Source of the DNA: Mesorhizobium koreense
GTDB lineage: Bacteria > Pseudomonadota > Alphaproteobacteria > Rhizobiales > Rhizobiaceae
DNA: 64,000 nucleotides
NCBI RefSeq assembly: GCF_031656215.1
Contig: NZ_CP134228.1
Location: 2,437,001 to 2,501,000 of the forward strand
Direction: 5' to 3'
Shown: positions 49,840 through 58,480 of the stretch, one piece after another
How positions within the stretch are numbered: position 1 is the stretch's first letter
Layout of the letters: each line of letters starts with the position of its first letter
Notes under the pieces: generated by a model
What the model was told of the DNA's origin: nothing
Database searches by the model: none
The model's input: only the letters and a program-made list of their open reading frames with translations
Position numbers and translations under genes: made by a program

Positions 49840-49860
49840 GTGCCGATGCATGACTATGGA

Positions 49861-49885
49861 AAAGGCCGGTTCGCCGGCCTTTTTC
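49861..49885 (+). terminator. Rho-independent terminator after the small lipoprotein gene
   Basis: AAGGCCGG-TTCG-CCGGCCTT with TTTTC following, starting 22 bases after the stop. The TTCG loop is extra stable. A-run before it makes it work in both directions. Confidence 0.85.
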
Positions 49886-50008
49886 TTTGCATGGAAATTG
49901 GGGAAAAGAGCCAGGGAACCGCCCCGGGCCTGCGGATGCCGCGCGCGAATCAGCCATAGCCCCGCGGGCGCTGTTTCCATCCGCTTCAACTCGTTCTAGA
50001 ACGCGCCA

Positions 50009-50719
50009 ATGTCGATCTGGACTCGCATAGGCGATATTGTTTCGCGCGTTTCGGGAACCGCTCTCTCCAATGCGCTGGAGGCGGTGCGCACGCTCTTTGC
50101 CGGCGATCCGGAATTGAGACGCCGCGTGGCGTTTTCGGTCGCCATGATCGCGCTTTCGGCGAAGATGGCCAAGGCCGACGGCATCGTCACCCAGAACGAG
50201 ATTCGCGCTTTCCGGCAGATTTTCCTGGTGCCGGAGAACGAGGCGCGGAATGTCGCCCGTCTCTACGACATCGCCAAGCAGGATATCGCCGGCTACGAGG
50301 TCTATGCCGAGCGGCTGGCAGGCATGTGCGGGTCGGGCCATCCGAATTGTGCCATGCTCGAGGACATCCTCGACGGGCTTTTCCACATCGCCAAGGCGGA
50401 CGGCATGGTGCATGAACGGGAAGTCGCTTTCCTGCGCCGTATCTCCGAGATTTTCGAGATCAGCCCGGATCATTTCGAGAGCATCCTCGCGCGCCATGCC
50501 GATATAGGGGAGGCGGATCCTTACAAGGTGCTGGGTGTCGGGCGCGACGCGAGTTTCGAGGAAATCCGCAAGCATTACCGCCTGCTTGTCCGCGAAAACC
50601 ACCCAGACCGCGCGATTGCGCGGGGCCTGCCGGAAGAGTTCGTCGCGATCGCCTCGACACGCGTCGCCGCGCTTAACGCCGCCTACGAGGTGATCGAGAA
50701 GGGGCGTCGTCGTCGATGA
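50009..50719 (+). CDS. TerB-DnaJ (DjlA-like) protein
   Basis: 236 residues. An N-terminal helical TerB-like domain (about 35-160), with paired KADGIVTQNE and KADGMVHERE repeats, is followed by a J domain (170-236) with ENHPDR, the HPD motif. It would act with DnaK at the membrane or in stress response. Stop overlaps the amidase start by ATGA. Confidence 0.85.
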   Translation: MSIWTRIGDIVSRVSGTALSNALEAVRTLFAGDPELRRRVAFSVAMIALSAKMAKADGIVTQNEIRAFRQIFLVPENEARNVARLYDIAKQDIAGYEVYAERLAGMCGSGHPNCAMLEDILDGLFHIAKADGMVHEREVAFLRRISEIFEISPDHFESILARHADIGEADPYKVLGVGRDASFEEIRKHYRLLVRENHPDRAIARGLPEEFVAIASTRVAALNAAYEVIEKGRRRR

Positions 50720-51480
50720 GCGGCTTCCTGCCGGACCATGGCGGCGCGGAGGTGCGGATTTCGCCGAATTTCGGCCCCCGCCGCGACGGCAAGCGCGCGG
50801 ATGCGATCATCCTGCATTATACCGGCATGGAAACCGGCGAGGCGGCGGAAGCGTGGCTGTGCAATCCCGAAAGCGAGGTCTCGTCGCATTATCTCGTACA
50901 TGAGGACGGGCGCATCGTGCAGATGGTGCGCGAGATCGACCGGGCATGGCATGCAGGCGCCAGTTCCTGGCACGGCGAAACCGACATGAATTCACGCTCG
51001 GTCGGCATCGAGATCGTCAATAGCGGCCATTTTCTCGGGTACGAGGACTTCGGAGACCGTCAGATCGAGGCTGTCATCGATCTTTGCCAGGGCATCTCGC
51101 TCCGCCATCGCGTGCCGCCCGAGAGGGTACTGGCGCATTCCGATATCGCGCCGGCGCGCAAAGCCGATCCGGGCGAAAAATTCCCGTGGCGCCGCCTTGC
51201 CGCATCGGGCATCGGCCATTTCGTCGCGCCTGCGCCGATCCGTGAAGGGGAAGCCCTCGCGCAGGGCAGCGCCGGCCAAGCCGTCGAAAACCTTCAGTCG
51301 ATGCTGGCGCTCTACGGTTACGGCGTGGATATCAGCGGTACGTTCGATGACGGGACCTGGCAGGCGGTGACGGCGTTCCAGCGTCATTTCCGGCCGGCGC
51401 TCGTGGACGGCATCGCGGACGAATCGACGGTGGAAACCTTGCGGGCGCTTCTCGCCAAACTGGTTAAGAACGTCGCCTAA
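50716..51480 (+). CDS. N-acetylmuramoyl-L-alanine amidase (AmpD/AmiD-like) with PG-binding domain
   Basis: 254 residues. Amidase_2 domain: zinc ligands H34 (ILHYTG), H141 (LAHSDIAP) and D151 (KADPGEKFPW), and E99 in VGIEIVN. The C-terminal part (about 180-250) is a PG_binding_1 repeat (LQSMLALYGYGVDISGTFDD). There is no signal peptide, so it probably acts on anhydro-muropeptides in the cytoplasm as AmpD does. Overlaps the TerB-DnaJ gene (ATGA), implying coupling. Confidence 0.88.
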   Translation: MSGFLPDHGGAEVRISPNFGPRRDGKRADAIILHYTGMETGEAAEAWLCNPESEVSSHYLVHEDGRIVQMVREIDRAWHAGASSWHGETDMNSRSVGIEIVNSGHFLGYEDFGDRQIEAVIDLCQGISLRHRVPPERVLAHSDIAPARKADPGEKFPWRRLAASGIGHFVAPAPIREGEALAQGSAGQAVENLQSMLALYGYGVDISGTFDDGTWQAVTAFQRHFRPALVDGIADESTVETLRALLAKLVKNVA

Positions 51481-51664
51481 GTACCGTTAGGTAAGCTGCT
51501 TTTTTGTAACCAGCCGTCACTCAATGTGATTCGCGGCGCCATTTTTGCCGCCCATTCCGCCATCACACACCGTCCCCGTAAGCACCGGGTCCGTCTGTGC
51601 GACCCGGAATAACAACAACCACGCGCCGGATTTCCACAGCCGGCCAGCCACAGATCAGGACGAA

Positions 51665-52381
51665 ATGACACGATCGATCGCAATCGCGGTGGCGCTTGCC
51701 GCCGCCATGACGAGTTTTGCCGCCCACGCCCATGAAGCTCCCAGAGACGGCGGAAGGATCATGGCGGAGGCATTGGCGGCCGCGCAGAAGAAAGAACCCG
51801 CGGCGGCAAAGGCCGGGACCCACAAGGCCACGAAAAAGACCGCTTCGCGCGTCGTGCGTCGAGAGCGGCGCGTGGCGCATGCGTCAAAGTCCGGCCATGC
51901 GGCGAAGATCGACCGTACTACGACCGCCTCGATAAAGAAAAAGGAGTCTACGCCGCGCCAGGCGATGGAGGACCGTTCCGCCCAGCCTTCCGTTCGTTCC
52001 ACCCACGCCTATGGCGGCATCATCGACCGCTACGCGGCGGCGTACGGCGTTGCGCCATCGCTGGCGCGGGCGGTGATCGAGGTGGAAAGCGGCTACAATG
52101 CACACAAGACCGGCCTTGCCGGCGAGGTGGGGCTCATGCAGATCAAACCTTCGACGGCTCGGATGCTCGGCTATTCCGGCAGCGTCAAGCAACTCTACAG
52201 TCCCGAAACGAATATCAAGTGGGGCATGAAATATCTCGGCATGGCCCAGGACGTCGGCAATGGCACGACCTGCGGAACGCTGCTCAAGTACAATGCCGGC
52301 CATGCAGCCAAACGCATGAACCCCATATCGGCCGCCTATTGCGGGCGCGTGGAAGCGGCGCTCGGCGACGCAGCGACGTAA
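51665..52381 (+). CDS. Exported lytic transglycosylase (SLT domain)
   Basis: 238 residues. Signal MTRSIAIAVALAAAMTSFAA (cleavage AHA). A basic Lys/Arg/Ala linker (30-110) precedes the SLT domain (about 117-235), with catalytic E141 in VEVESGYN, GLMQIKPSTARMLGY and KYNAGHAAKR. Starts at ATG 51665 directly before the signal; the longer frame covers an unconvincing stretch. Lies directly upstream of rnpB. Confidence 0.86.
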   Translation: MTRSIAIAVALAAAMTSFAAHAHEAPRDGGRIMAEALAAAQKKEPAAAKAGTHKATKKTASRVVRRERRVAHASKSGHAAKIDRTTTASIKKKESTPRQAMEDRSAQPSVRSTHAYGGIIDRYAAAYGVAPSLARAVIEVESGYNAHKTGLAGEVGLMQIKPSTARMLGYSGSVKQLYSPETNIKWGMKYLGMAQDVGNGTTCGTLLKYNAGHAAKRMNPISAAYCGRVEAALGDAAT

Positions 52382-52431
52382 TTCGAGGCCCGCTGACGGA
52401 CGAAGGAGAGCCTGCCTCCGCAAGAGCGGGA

Positions 52432-52460
52432 TTGAACTTTTCGTGGCGAACGTCTTTATA
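52432..52460 (+). promoter_or_regulatory. Sigma-70-like promoter of rnpB
   Basis: TTGAAC (52432-52437), 17-base spacer, TTTATA (52455-52460). Six bases later the predicted 5' end of RNase P RNA begins (52467). The fit in spacing and position is close to consensus. Confidence 0.75.
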
Positions 52461-52466
52461 CGCCCT

Positions 52467-52914
52467 GCCAGTCGGCTGGGCGGCCGCGCGGATAAATGCC
52501 GAAAGGCTGTTCGCGAGGAAAGTCCGGGCTCCACGGAAACACGGTGCCGGCTAACAGCCGGCGGGGGAAACCCCAGGGAAAGTGCCACAGAAAGCAGACC
52601 ACCCCGCCTATATATCGGCCTCTTTGTGATGGCCTGTCCGATATGAACGGGCCGATATATTGGCGGGGTAAGGGTGAAAGGGTGGGGTAAGAGCCCACCG
52701 CGCGCCTGGTAACAGGGGCGGCACGGCAAACCCCACCGGGAGCAAGACCGAATAGGGATGGCGCGAAGGGCAACCTTCAGGGTCGTTTCCGGCCCAGCCG
52801 TCCGGGTTGGTCGCGTGAGGCGGATGGCGACATCCGTCCCAGATGAATGGCCGCCACGTTCCGCTGCCGAGAGGCTGCGGGGCCATACAGAACCCGGCTT
52901 ACAGGCCGGCTGGC
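52467..52914 (+). ncRNA. rnpB: RNase P RNA (type A)
   Basis: About 448 bases. P1 is closed by GCCAGTCGGC (52467-52476) against GCCGGCTGGC (52905-52914), with one G-U pair. Conserved blocks are visible: GAGGAAAGTCCGGGCTCC (52515 region), GGGAAAGTGCCACAGAAA (52576-52593), GCGAAGGGCAACC near 52760, and ACAGAACCCGGCTTACAGG near the 3' end. It is the catalytic RNA of RNase P, which removes tRNA 5' leaders. The P12 arm is long (52602-52668, CCCCGCC/GGCGGGG continued by an ATATATCGGCC/GGCCGATATAT stem). Confidence 0.93.
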
Positions 52915-52968
52915 AATTTCTTTCCTCCTGTTCTGGTGACGTCTGGAGCATTACCTATGCTTGTCCTC

Positions 52969-52987
52969 GGTAGGATTTGATCCTACC
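52969..52987. promoter_or_regulatory. Palindrome before the ParD-like gene
   Basis: GGTAGGAT-TTG-ATCCTACC, a perfect 8-bp inverted repeat 38 bases before the ATG of the ParD-like gene and after rnpB. Autoregulatory operators of ParD dimers have this form. A terminator is less likely: no T-run follows. Confidence 0.55.
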
Positions 52988-53025
52988 TTCCGGTCCGGTA
53001 CAGTCCGCAATGACAGGAGGCTCCC

Positions 53026-53310
53026 ATGTCGACGGTGGATAAAAGGAGCGTCACGCTTTCGCCGGAGCTCGCCGCAGAGGTGGACGAGGCGGTCGCCGCC
53101 GGCGAATACGCTTCAGCGAGCGAGGTCGTCCGCGACGCGCTGCGCCAATGGAAGGAGCGGCGCGACCTGTTCGGCTATACGCTGGAGGAACTGCGCGCGC
53201 TGGTGCAGGATGGCATCGACAGCGGACCGCCGCCCGATGGCCCCTCAACGATGGAAGCACTGAAGCAGAAGGCTCGCCTGCGTATGGAGAGCGCCAGAAA
53301 GCGGAGTTAA
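53026..53310 (+). CDS. ParD-like antitoxin, apparently without a toxin partner
   Basis: 94 residues. The N-terminal ribbon-helix-helix (KRSVTLSPELAAEVDEAVAAG then SASEVVRDALRQWK, about 6-45) is the ParD/CopG DNA-binding fold; the C-terminal helix region (DPSTMEALKQKARLRM) would bind ParE. GGAGG precedes the ATG. The next frame is the convergent lyase 51 bases later, so no ParE-type toxin follows. Either the toxin was lost or the protein regulates in trans. Confidence 0.8.
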   Translation: MSTVDKRSVTLSPELAAEVDEAVAAGEYASASEVVRDALRQWKERRDLFGYTLEELRALVQDGIDSGPPPDGPSTMEALKQKARLRMESARKRS

Positions 53311-53361
53311 GATACGGCGGTTAGTACGCCAGTCTACCTTGCCATCGGCCAGTTCCAGTCT

Positions 53362-54471
53362 TTATCGTTTCTCGAGTGCCGCCTGAAGTGCTTCCCATAG
53401 GTCCTCCGCCGGCTCGCAGCCGACCGACAGCCTGACGAAGCCGGGCTCGACGGCGTCGCCCCAGCGGGCGCGGCGTTCGGCCGAACTGTGTATGCCGCCG
53501 AAGGAGGTGGCGGGCTGGAGGAGCGCGCAGCCATTGATGAAGCGCTCTGCCGCCGCTTCCGATTTGAGCGTCAAGCCGATCATGAAGCCGAAACGCTCCA
53601 TCTGGGCTCGGGCCAGATTGTGCGAGGGATCGCCGTCGAGGCCGGGGTAGCGTAGCGCCTTCACGGCCGGGTGCGCGGCAAGGCGCGGCGCAAGAAGTTC
53701 CGCCGTCGAGCACATGCGGTCAAACCGCACCTCCAGCGTCTCCAGCCCGCGATGGACCAGCCACGCCTCGAACGGACCGGGAATGGCGCCGGAAAGCTTC
53801 CGCCATTCGGCGACCGCTTTCATGATTTCCGCGTCGTGGCTGGCGACATGGCCGAAAAGCGCGTCGGAATGGCCGTTCGGTGCCTTGGTGTCGGCGGCTA
53901 CCACCACGTCCGCGCCAAGGTCGAGCGGGCGCTGGCCGAGCGGCGTCATGGTGGTGTTGTCGGCCAGGACCACGGCACCGGCGGCGTGCGCTTCGGAAGC
54001 CACGGCGGCGATGTCGCAGATATCGAGGCCGGGATTGGACGGTGTCTCGATGAAGACCAGCCGATAGCCGCCGAAGCCACCCTCGCCGAAGGAGGCGGTC
54101 GGTCGAAGGTCATGGGTGACGCCGAGTTTATTCAGAAACCGCTCGGCAAGCACGCGCGTCGTGTAATAGCCGTCCGAAGGGAGCAGGATGCGGTCGCCCG
54201 CCTTGAGCAGCGAAAAGAAAACCGCCGAGATCGCCCCCATGCCGGAAGGGAAGGCGAGCGCCTCGGCGTCCTCCAGATGGCCGAGCAGTTTTTCGACGGC
54301 CTCCCGGGTCGGATTGTCGAAACGGCCATATTGCCGGACGCCCGTCGGATCGCCCGGCAGGTGGTACATCGAGGCCATGGTCAGCGGCAGGGCGACCGGG
54401 TCGCCTTTGGCGAGTTCACGCTGCCTCAGATGCGCCGCCTCGGCCGCGCGCTTTTCCGGCGATTTCTTCAT
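53362..54471 (-). CDS. Cystathionine gamma/beta-lyase family PLP enzyme
   Basis: 369 residues. Gamma-family fold: YGRFDNPTREAVEKLL (48-63), PSGMGAIS (75-82, PLP phosphate contact), ETPSNPGLDICDI (141-153), LADNTT (169-174) and PLP lysine K196 in AADTKAPNGHSD. The sequence is shorter than E. coli MetB. The lyase/synthase side of methionine metabolism is likely; the exact reaction is not fixed. It does not form an operon. Confidence 0.83.
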   Translation of the reverse strand: MKKSPEKRAAEAAHLRQRELAKGDPVALPLTMASMYHLPGDPTGVRQYGRFDNPTREAVEKLLGHLEDAEALAFPSGMGAISAVFFSLLKAGDRILLPSDGYYTTRVLAERFLNKLGVTHDLRPTASFGEGGFGGYRLVFIETPSNPGLDICDIAAVASEAHAAGAVVLADNTTMTPLGQRPLDLGADVVVAADTKAPNGHSDALFGHVASHDAEIMKAVAEWRKLSGAIPGPFEAWLVHRGLETLEVRFDRMCSTAELLAPRLAAHPAVKALRYPGLDGDPSHNLARAQMERFGFMIGLTLKSEAAAERFINGCALLQPATSFGGIHSSAERRARWGDAVEPGFVRLSVGCEPAEDLWEALQAALEKR

Positions 54472-54672
54472 AAGGGTTCTCTCGAGGGCTTCTCTCGCGG
54501 CTCTTTCCGACGGCAGCTATGACCGCGCGTCTACCTTGACGCAAGGGCGATGGAGCGCATCTGCCACGCGCGCATAAACGGATCATTAGGCTTAATGACC
54601 GATAAATGTGCGAACCGGCCGAAATCCCGGGCGTCGAAAGCGCCAGGGCAGGCGCAGCCGGAACTGTTCCCG
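54472..54672. other. Intergenic region before the dcw promoter
   Basis: 201 bases between the lyase start and the dcw promoter; with the promoter and leader the whole gap is 401 bases. No coding frame or clear terminator was seen. The lyase promoter must lie here. Confidence 0.35.
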
Positions 54673-54702
54673 TTGACGCCCATATCAGCCCATGTTATCC
54701 CA
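54673..54702 (+). promoter_or_regulatory. dcw promoter overlapped by MraZ box
   Basis: TTGACG at 54673-54678 and TTATCC at 54695-54700 form a plausible sigma-70 promoter with a 16-base spacer. Within it CCCA occurs at 54679, 54689 and 54699, i.e. TGGG on the minus strand at exact 10-base spacing. MraZ is known to bind TGGGN repeats 5 bases apart upstream of its own gene. The mraZ ATG is 171 bases beyond. Confidence 0.7.
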
Positions 54703-54872
54703 TTCAGTCAGTCAACCGATCGTTTCCGTAGAGGATAAAGCGTGCAGGGGCCGGGCCGTCCGCGCGGCCGTCCGCTTCCGTTTGCCTGCCGGAAACGCGA
54801 GATTTGAAGCAGGAGAGCCGGGGTGCGGCGGATCATGGGCGGACATCGTGGCCAGGGCGGGTGCAGCCTGTG

Positions 54873-55340
54873 ATGGATCGCTTTCTCTCCAGCGCCGTGA
54901 ACCGCATCGACGCCAAGGGCCGCGTCTCGGTGCCTGCGCATTTCCGTTCGGTGCTTCAAAAGCGCGGTTATCAGGAGCTCTATGCGCTGCGGACGCTGGA
55001 TACGCCGTCGATGGATGTCGGCGGGCCGGATCTGCTCGACCGCTACGAGGCGAGGATCGCGGCGGAGGATCCGCTTACCGGTACCGCGGACGACATTTCC
55101 TTTTTCTGCCATGGCGACGGGACCTTCCTGAAACTCGATCAGGACGGGCGTATCATTGTGACGGATTTCATCCGCGAGCATACCGGGATCGGGACGGAAG
55201 TGGCTTTTCTGGGTCGCGGCAATTTCTTCCAGATATGGGAGCCGGAGCGGCTGCGCGCGCATGGCGCGGCGGTCCGCGCGCGGCTCACCCGGCTTCGGCA
55301 ATCGGCCGCCAGGGCAAGGCAGGCTGGAGAATCGGAATGA
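54873..55340 (+). CDS. mraZ: Transcriptional regulator MraZ
   Basis: 155 residues with two AbrB-like SpoVT/MraZ folds: [16 protein letters not shown] (11-26) and [16 protein letters not shown] (second copy). It binds the TGGG repeats of its own promoter and sets dcw expression. The gene starts the cluster. The frame from 54804 is open but has no family match; ATG 54873 is chosen. Stop overlaps rsmH (ATGA). Confidence 0.93.
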   Translation: MDRFLSSAVNRIDAKGRVSVPAHFRSVLQKRGYQELYALRTLDTPSMDVGGPDLLDRYEARIAAEDPLTGTADDISFFCHGDGTFLKLDQDGRIIVTDFIREHTGIGTEVAFLGRGNFFQIWEPERLRAHGAAVRARLTRLRQSAARARQAGESE

Positions 55341-56356
55341 CGGCAGGCCCCGGCGGTACGTCAGACGCCGGTGGCGGACCGGCCCGCCACATTCCGGTTC
55401 TCCTTTCCGAAGTCCTTGAAATGCTCCAGCCAGCCGCCGGCAAGGTGATTGTCGACGGAACCTTCGGGGCCGGGGGCTATACGCGCGCGCTGCTCGACAT
55501 CGGCGCCAACGTCGTTGCCATCGATCGCGACCCGGACGCCATTGCCGCCGGCCGGTCGCTCGAAGCCGGCTCGGACGGACGGTTGCGGTTGGTTGAGGCT
55601 CCGTTCTCCCGTCTGGACGAATGCACGGACGGTCCGGTGGACGGCGTCGTTCTCGATATCGGCGTTTCCTCCATGCAACTGGACGAGGCGGAGCGCGGCT
55701 TTTCCTTCCGCCATGACGGGCCGCTCGACATGCGCATGGCGCAGGCGGGGCTCGCAGCCGCCGATGTCGTCAACACATTCAAGGTCGGCGATCTCACACG
55801 CATATTCGGCATTCTCGGCGAGGAGCGTCACGCCGGCCGCATCGCTCGCATGATCGAAAGGCGGCGTGCCGACCGACTTTTCACGACGACCCGCGATCTG
55901 GCGCAGTCGATCGAGGCTCTGGTCGGCAACAATTCGAAGGACAGGATTCATCCGGCGACGCGCGTCTTCCAGGCGCTCAGGATCTTCGTGAACGACGAGC
56001 TCGGCGAACTGGCGGCGGCGCTCTTCGCCGCCGAGCATATCCTGAAGCCGGGCGGGCGACTCGCCGTCGTCTCCTTCCATTCGCTGGAGGACCGCATCGT
56101 CAAGCGCTTCCTTACGGACCGTTCGGCGGCCGCCGCCATATCCCGTCACCTGCCCGCACAAACGGCAGCCCCGGCGACCTTCGACAAGCCGGCCCGTGTC
56201 GTCACGGCCTCCGAAGAGGAGATCGCGCAAAACCCGCGCGCGCGTTCGGCGAAGCTCAGGGGTGCGGTTCGCACAGCCGAGCCGGCACGTCCCGCCGATC
56301 CGTCCATCTTTGCATTGCCGAGGCTGCCAGAGCCTCGGCTCACGGCCGAGAGGTAG
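55337..56356 (+). CDS. rsmH: 16S rRNA (cytosine(1402)-N(4))-methyltransferase
   Basis: 339 residues. [13 protein letters not shown] and the SAM site [12 protein letters not shown] (40-50), [51 protein letters not shown] and [18 protein letters not shown] are the full RsmH set. It methylates C1402 in 16S rRNA. Four-base overlap with mraZ. Confidence 0.96.
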   Translation: MTAGPGGTSDAGGGPARHIPVLLSEVLEMLQPAAGKVIVDGTFGAGGYTRALLDIGANVVAIDRDPDAIAAGRSLEAGSDGRLRLVEAPFSRLDECTDGPVDGVVLDIGVSSMQLDEAERGFSFRHDGPLDMRMAQAGLAAADVVNTFKVGDLTRIFGILGEERHAGRIARMIERRRADRLFTTTRDLAQSIEALVGNNSKDRIHPATRVFQALRIFVNDELGELAAALFAAEHILKPGGRLAVVSFHSLEDRIVKRFLTDRSAAAAISRHLPAQTAAPATFDKPARVVTASEEEIAQNPRARSAKLRGAVRTAEPARPADPSIFALPRLPEPRLTAER

Positions 56357-56363
56357 AGTACCC

Positions 56364-56726
56364 GTGTTCCGTACCACAGATGCCGTTCTCATCGCCGTCA
56401 TGGTCGCCGCCGCCGCATATACCTATCAGGTCAAGCGCGGGGCGGAGGACCAGCTCGACGCGATCAACCAGACCAAGACCCGAATCCGGCTCGAAAAGGA
56501 AACGATCGATCTCCTCAAGGCCGACTGGGCCCTCCTGTCGCGGCCGGGCCGGCTGCAGAAACTGGTCGATGTCTATCAGGACCAATTGCAGTTGAAACCG
56601 GTCCAGGCCGACCAGATCGCCACGCTGGACGATCTGCCGATGCGGCCGCCGAGCCCGCCCGACAGCGGCGTGGCGGTGGCGCGAAACGGAACCGATGGCA
56701 TCGTGACCGGCGGGGTGAAGCCATGA
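56364..56726 (+). CDS. ftsL: Cell division protein FtsL
   Basis: 120 residues. One membrane helix (about 5-20), then a periplasmic coiled coil (EDQLDAINQTKTRIRLEKETIDLLKADWALLSRP), as in FtsL/DivIC. It partners FtsB and FtsQ and activates FtsWI. GTG start at 56364, 7 bases after rsmH; it overlaps ftsI by ATGA. The short C-terminal tail is Pro/Val-rich. Confidence 0.85.
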   Translation: MFRTTDAVLIAVMVAAAAYTYQVKRGAEDQLDAINQTKTRIRLEKETIDLLKADWALLSRPGRLQKLVDVYQDQLQLKPVQADQIATLDDLPMRPPSPPDSGVAVARNGTDGIVTGGVKP

Positions 56727-58435
56727 TGGGCTGGTTGAAACGGGGCCGGAAGAAGACGGCCGATGGCGCGGATGCGCCCATCGTGGTGGAAGGCGCGCGC
56801 AAATCGGGCGGCGGCCGCACGAGCAACCGCATCGTCATGACCATGTCGGTCTTCTTCGCCGTCTATGCGGTGATGGCCGGGCGGCTGGTCTATTACGGTA
56901 CGCATCAGCCCGAGGACAACGGACCGCCCGCTGGGCGTCCGACGGCCGCGCGGCCAGATATCGTCGACCGTAACGGCGAGGTGCTCGCGACCGACATCAA
57001 GACCGCGTCGCTCTATGCCGAGCCGCGCCGCATCGTCGATATCGACGAGGCGATCGACAAGCTCGCCACGGTGTTGCCGGACATCGATTACGAACAGGTC
57101 TACAACAGGCTGAACAGCAAGGCAGGTTTCGTCTGGCTCAGGCGTCAGCTTACGCCGAAGCAGGAGGCCGACATCCTCCAACTCGGCATTCCCGGCATCG
57201 GCTTCCGCTCGGAGAAGCGCCGCTTCTACCCGGCCGGCTCCACCGTCGCCCATGTCGTCGGCCTGGTGAATGTCGACAACAAGGGCATCGCCGGCATGGA
57301 GAAATGGGTCGACGATCAGGGCCTGGCCGTGCTGCAGCAGACGGGTCTCGCCACCGCCAACGACCTCAAGCCCGTCAAACTGTCGATCGATCTGCGCGTC
57401 CAGCATATCATCCATGACGAGATCACCCAGGCGATGGAGCGCTACCGCGCCATCGCGGCGGGCGCCGTCGTCCTCAACGCCAAGACGGGCGAGATCCTCG
57501 GCATGGCCTCGGTGCCGGATTTCGATCCGAACAACCCCTTTAACGCCAACGAGAAGGACCGGCTGAACCGCATGTCGGGCGGCGTCTACGAGATGGGCTC
57601 GACCTTCAAGACGTTCACCACGGCCATGGCGCTCGATTCGGGCCGGGTGAAGATTACCGACAAGTTCGACGCTTCGCATCCGCTGCATTACGGCCGCTTC
57701 ACCATCCACGACTACCATGCGAAGGGCCGGGCGCTGAGCGTGCCGGAGATCTTCATCTATTCCTCGAATATCGGCACGGCGAAGGAAGCCGAGAAGATCA
57801 GCATTCCCGAGCACAAGGAATTCCTGACCAAGCTCGGGCTCCTGACCAAGATGCCGCTCGAACTGCCGGAGGTCGCGACGCCCCTTTCGCCCGCGAAATG
57901 GACGCCGCTCAACCAGATGACCATCGCCTTTGGTCATGGTGTTGCGACCACGCCCTTGCAGACGGCGGTCGCGGGTGTCGCGGTCATGAATGGCGGTATC
58001 TATATTCCACCAACGCTTCTACCGCGCACCGAGGAACAGGCCGAGGCCGTCGAGCATCGGGTATTGCGGGCACAGACCAGTGCCGAAATGCGCTATCTCA
58101 TGCGGCTCAACGTAGAGAAGGGCTCCGGCCGCCAGGCGGCGGTGCCGGGCTTCCTCGTCGGCGGCAAGACCGGTACGGCGGACAAGGTCGTCAACGGCCG
58201 CTACGCCCACGACAAGAACTTCGACGCCTTTCTCGCGGCTTTCCCGATCGACGATCCGCAATATATCGTGCTGGTCATCATCGACGAGCCGAAGCCTTAT
58301 GGCGGCTGGCCGGCGACGGCGGGCGCGAACTGCGCGCCGACGGCCGGCGCCATCATCCGCCGCATCGCGCCGATGCTCGATGTGGAGCCCGAATTCGGCC
58401 ACGATACTCAGGCCTTGCTCGTTTCTTATCGCTGA
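56723..58435 (+). CDS. ftsI: Peptidoglycan D,D-transpeptidase FtsI (PBP3)
   Basis: 570 residues. Membrane anchor about 35-58; PBP dimer domain (70-220); transpeptidase domain with S293TFK296, SSN (347-349) and KTGTAD (482-487). It makes septal cross-links with FtsW. The ATG at 56723 overlaps ftsL. Confidence 0.95.
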   Translation: MMGWLKRGRKKTADGADAPIVVEGARKSGGGRTSNRIVMTMSVFFAVYAVMAGRLVYYGTHQPEDNGPPAGRPTAARPDIVDRNGEVLATDIKTASLYAEPRRIVDIDEAIDKLATVLPDIDYEQVYNRLNSKAGFVWLRRQLTPKQEADILQLGIPGIGFRSEKRRFYPAGSTVAHVVGLVNVDNKGIAGMEKWVDDQGLAVLQQTGLATANDLKPVKLSIDLRVQHIIHDEITQAMERYRAIAAGAVVLNAKTGEILGMASVPDFDPNNPFNANEKDRLNRMSGGVYEMGSTFKTFTTAMALDSGRVKITDKFDASHPLHYGRFTIHDYHAKGRALSVPEIFIYSSNIGTAKEAEKISIPEHKEFLTKLGLLTKMPLELPEVATPLSPAKWTPLNQMTIAFGHGVATTPLQTAVAGVAVMNGGIYIPPTLLPRTEEQAEAVEHRVLRAQTSAEMRYLMRLNVEKGSGRQAAVPGFLVGGKTGTADKVVNGRYAHDKNFDAFLAAFPIDDPQYIVLVIIDEPKPYGGWPATAGANCAPTAGAIIRRIAPMLDVEPEFGHDTQALLVSYR

Positions 58436-58480
58436 TTCCGGCTAGGGGATTCCCGAAGGGATGTCCGGAACGAATGGAGT

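Noticed and set aside
53311-53361. ParE toxin after the ParD-like gene
   Set aside because: Only 51 bases separate it from the convergent lyase stop, too short for a toxin.
54692-55336. Long N-terminal extension of RsmH
   Set aside because: It runs through mraZ in another frame; the ATGA overlap at 55337 is the real start.
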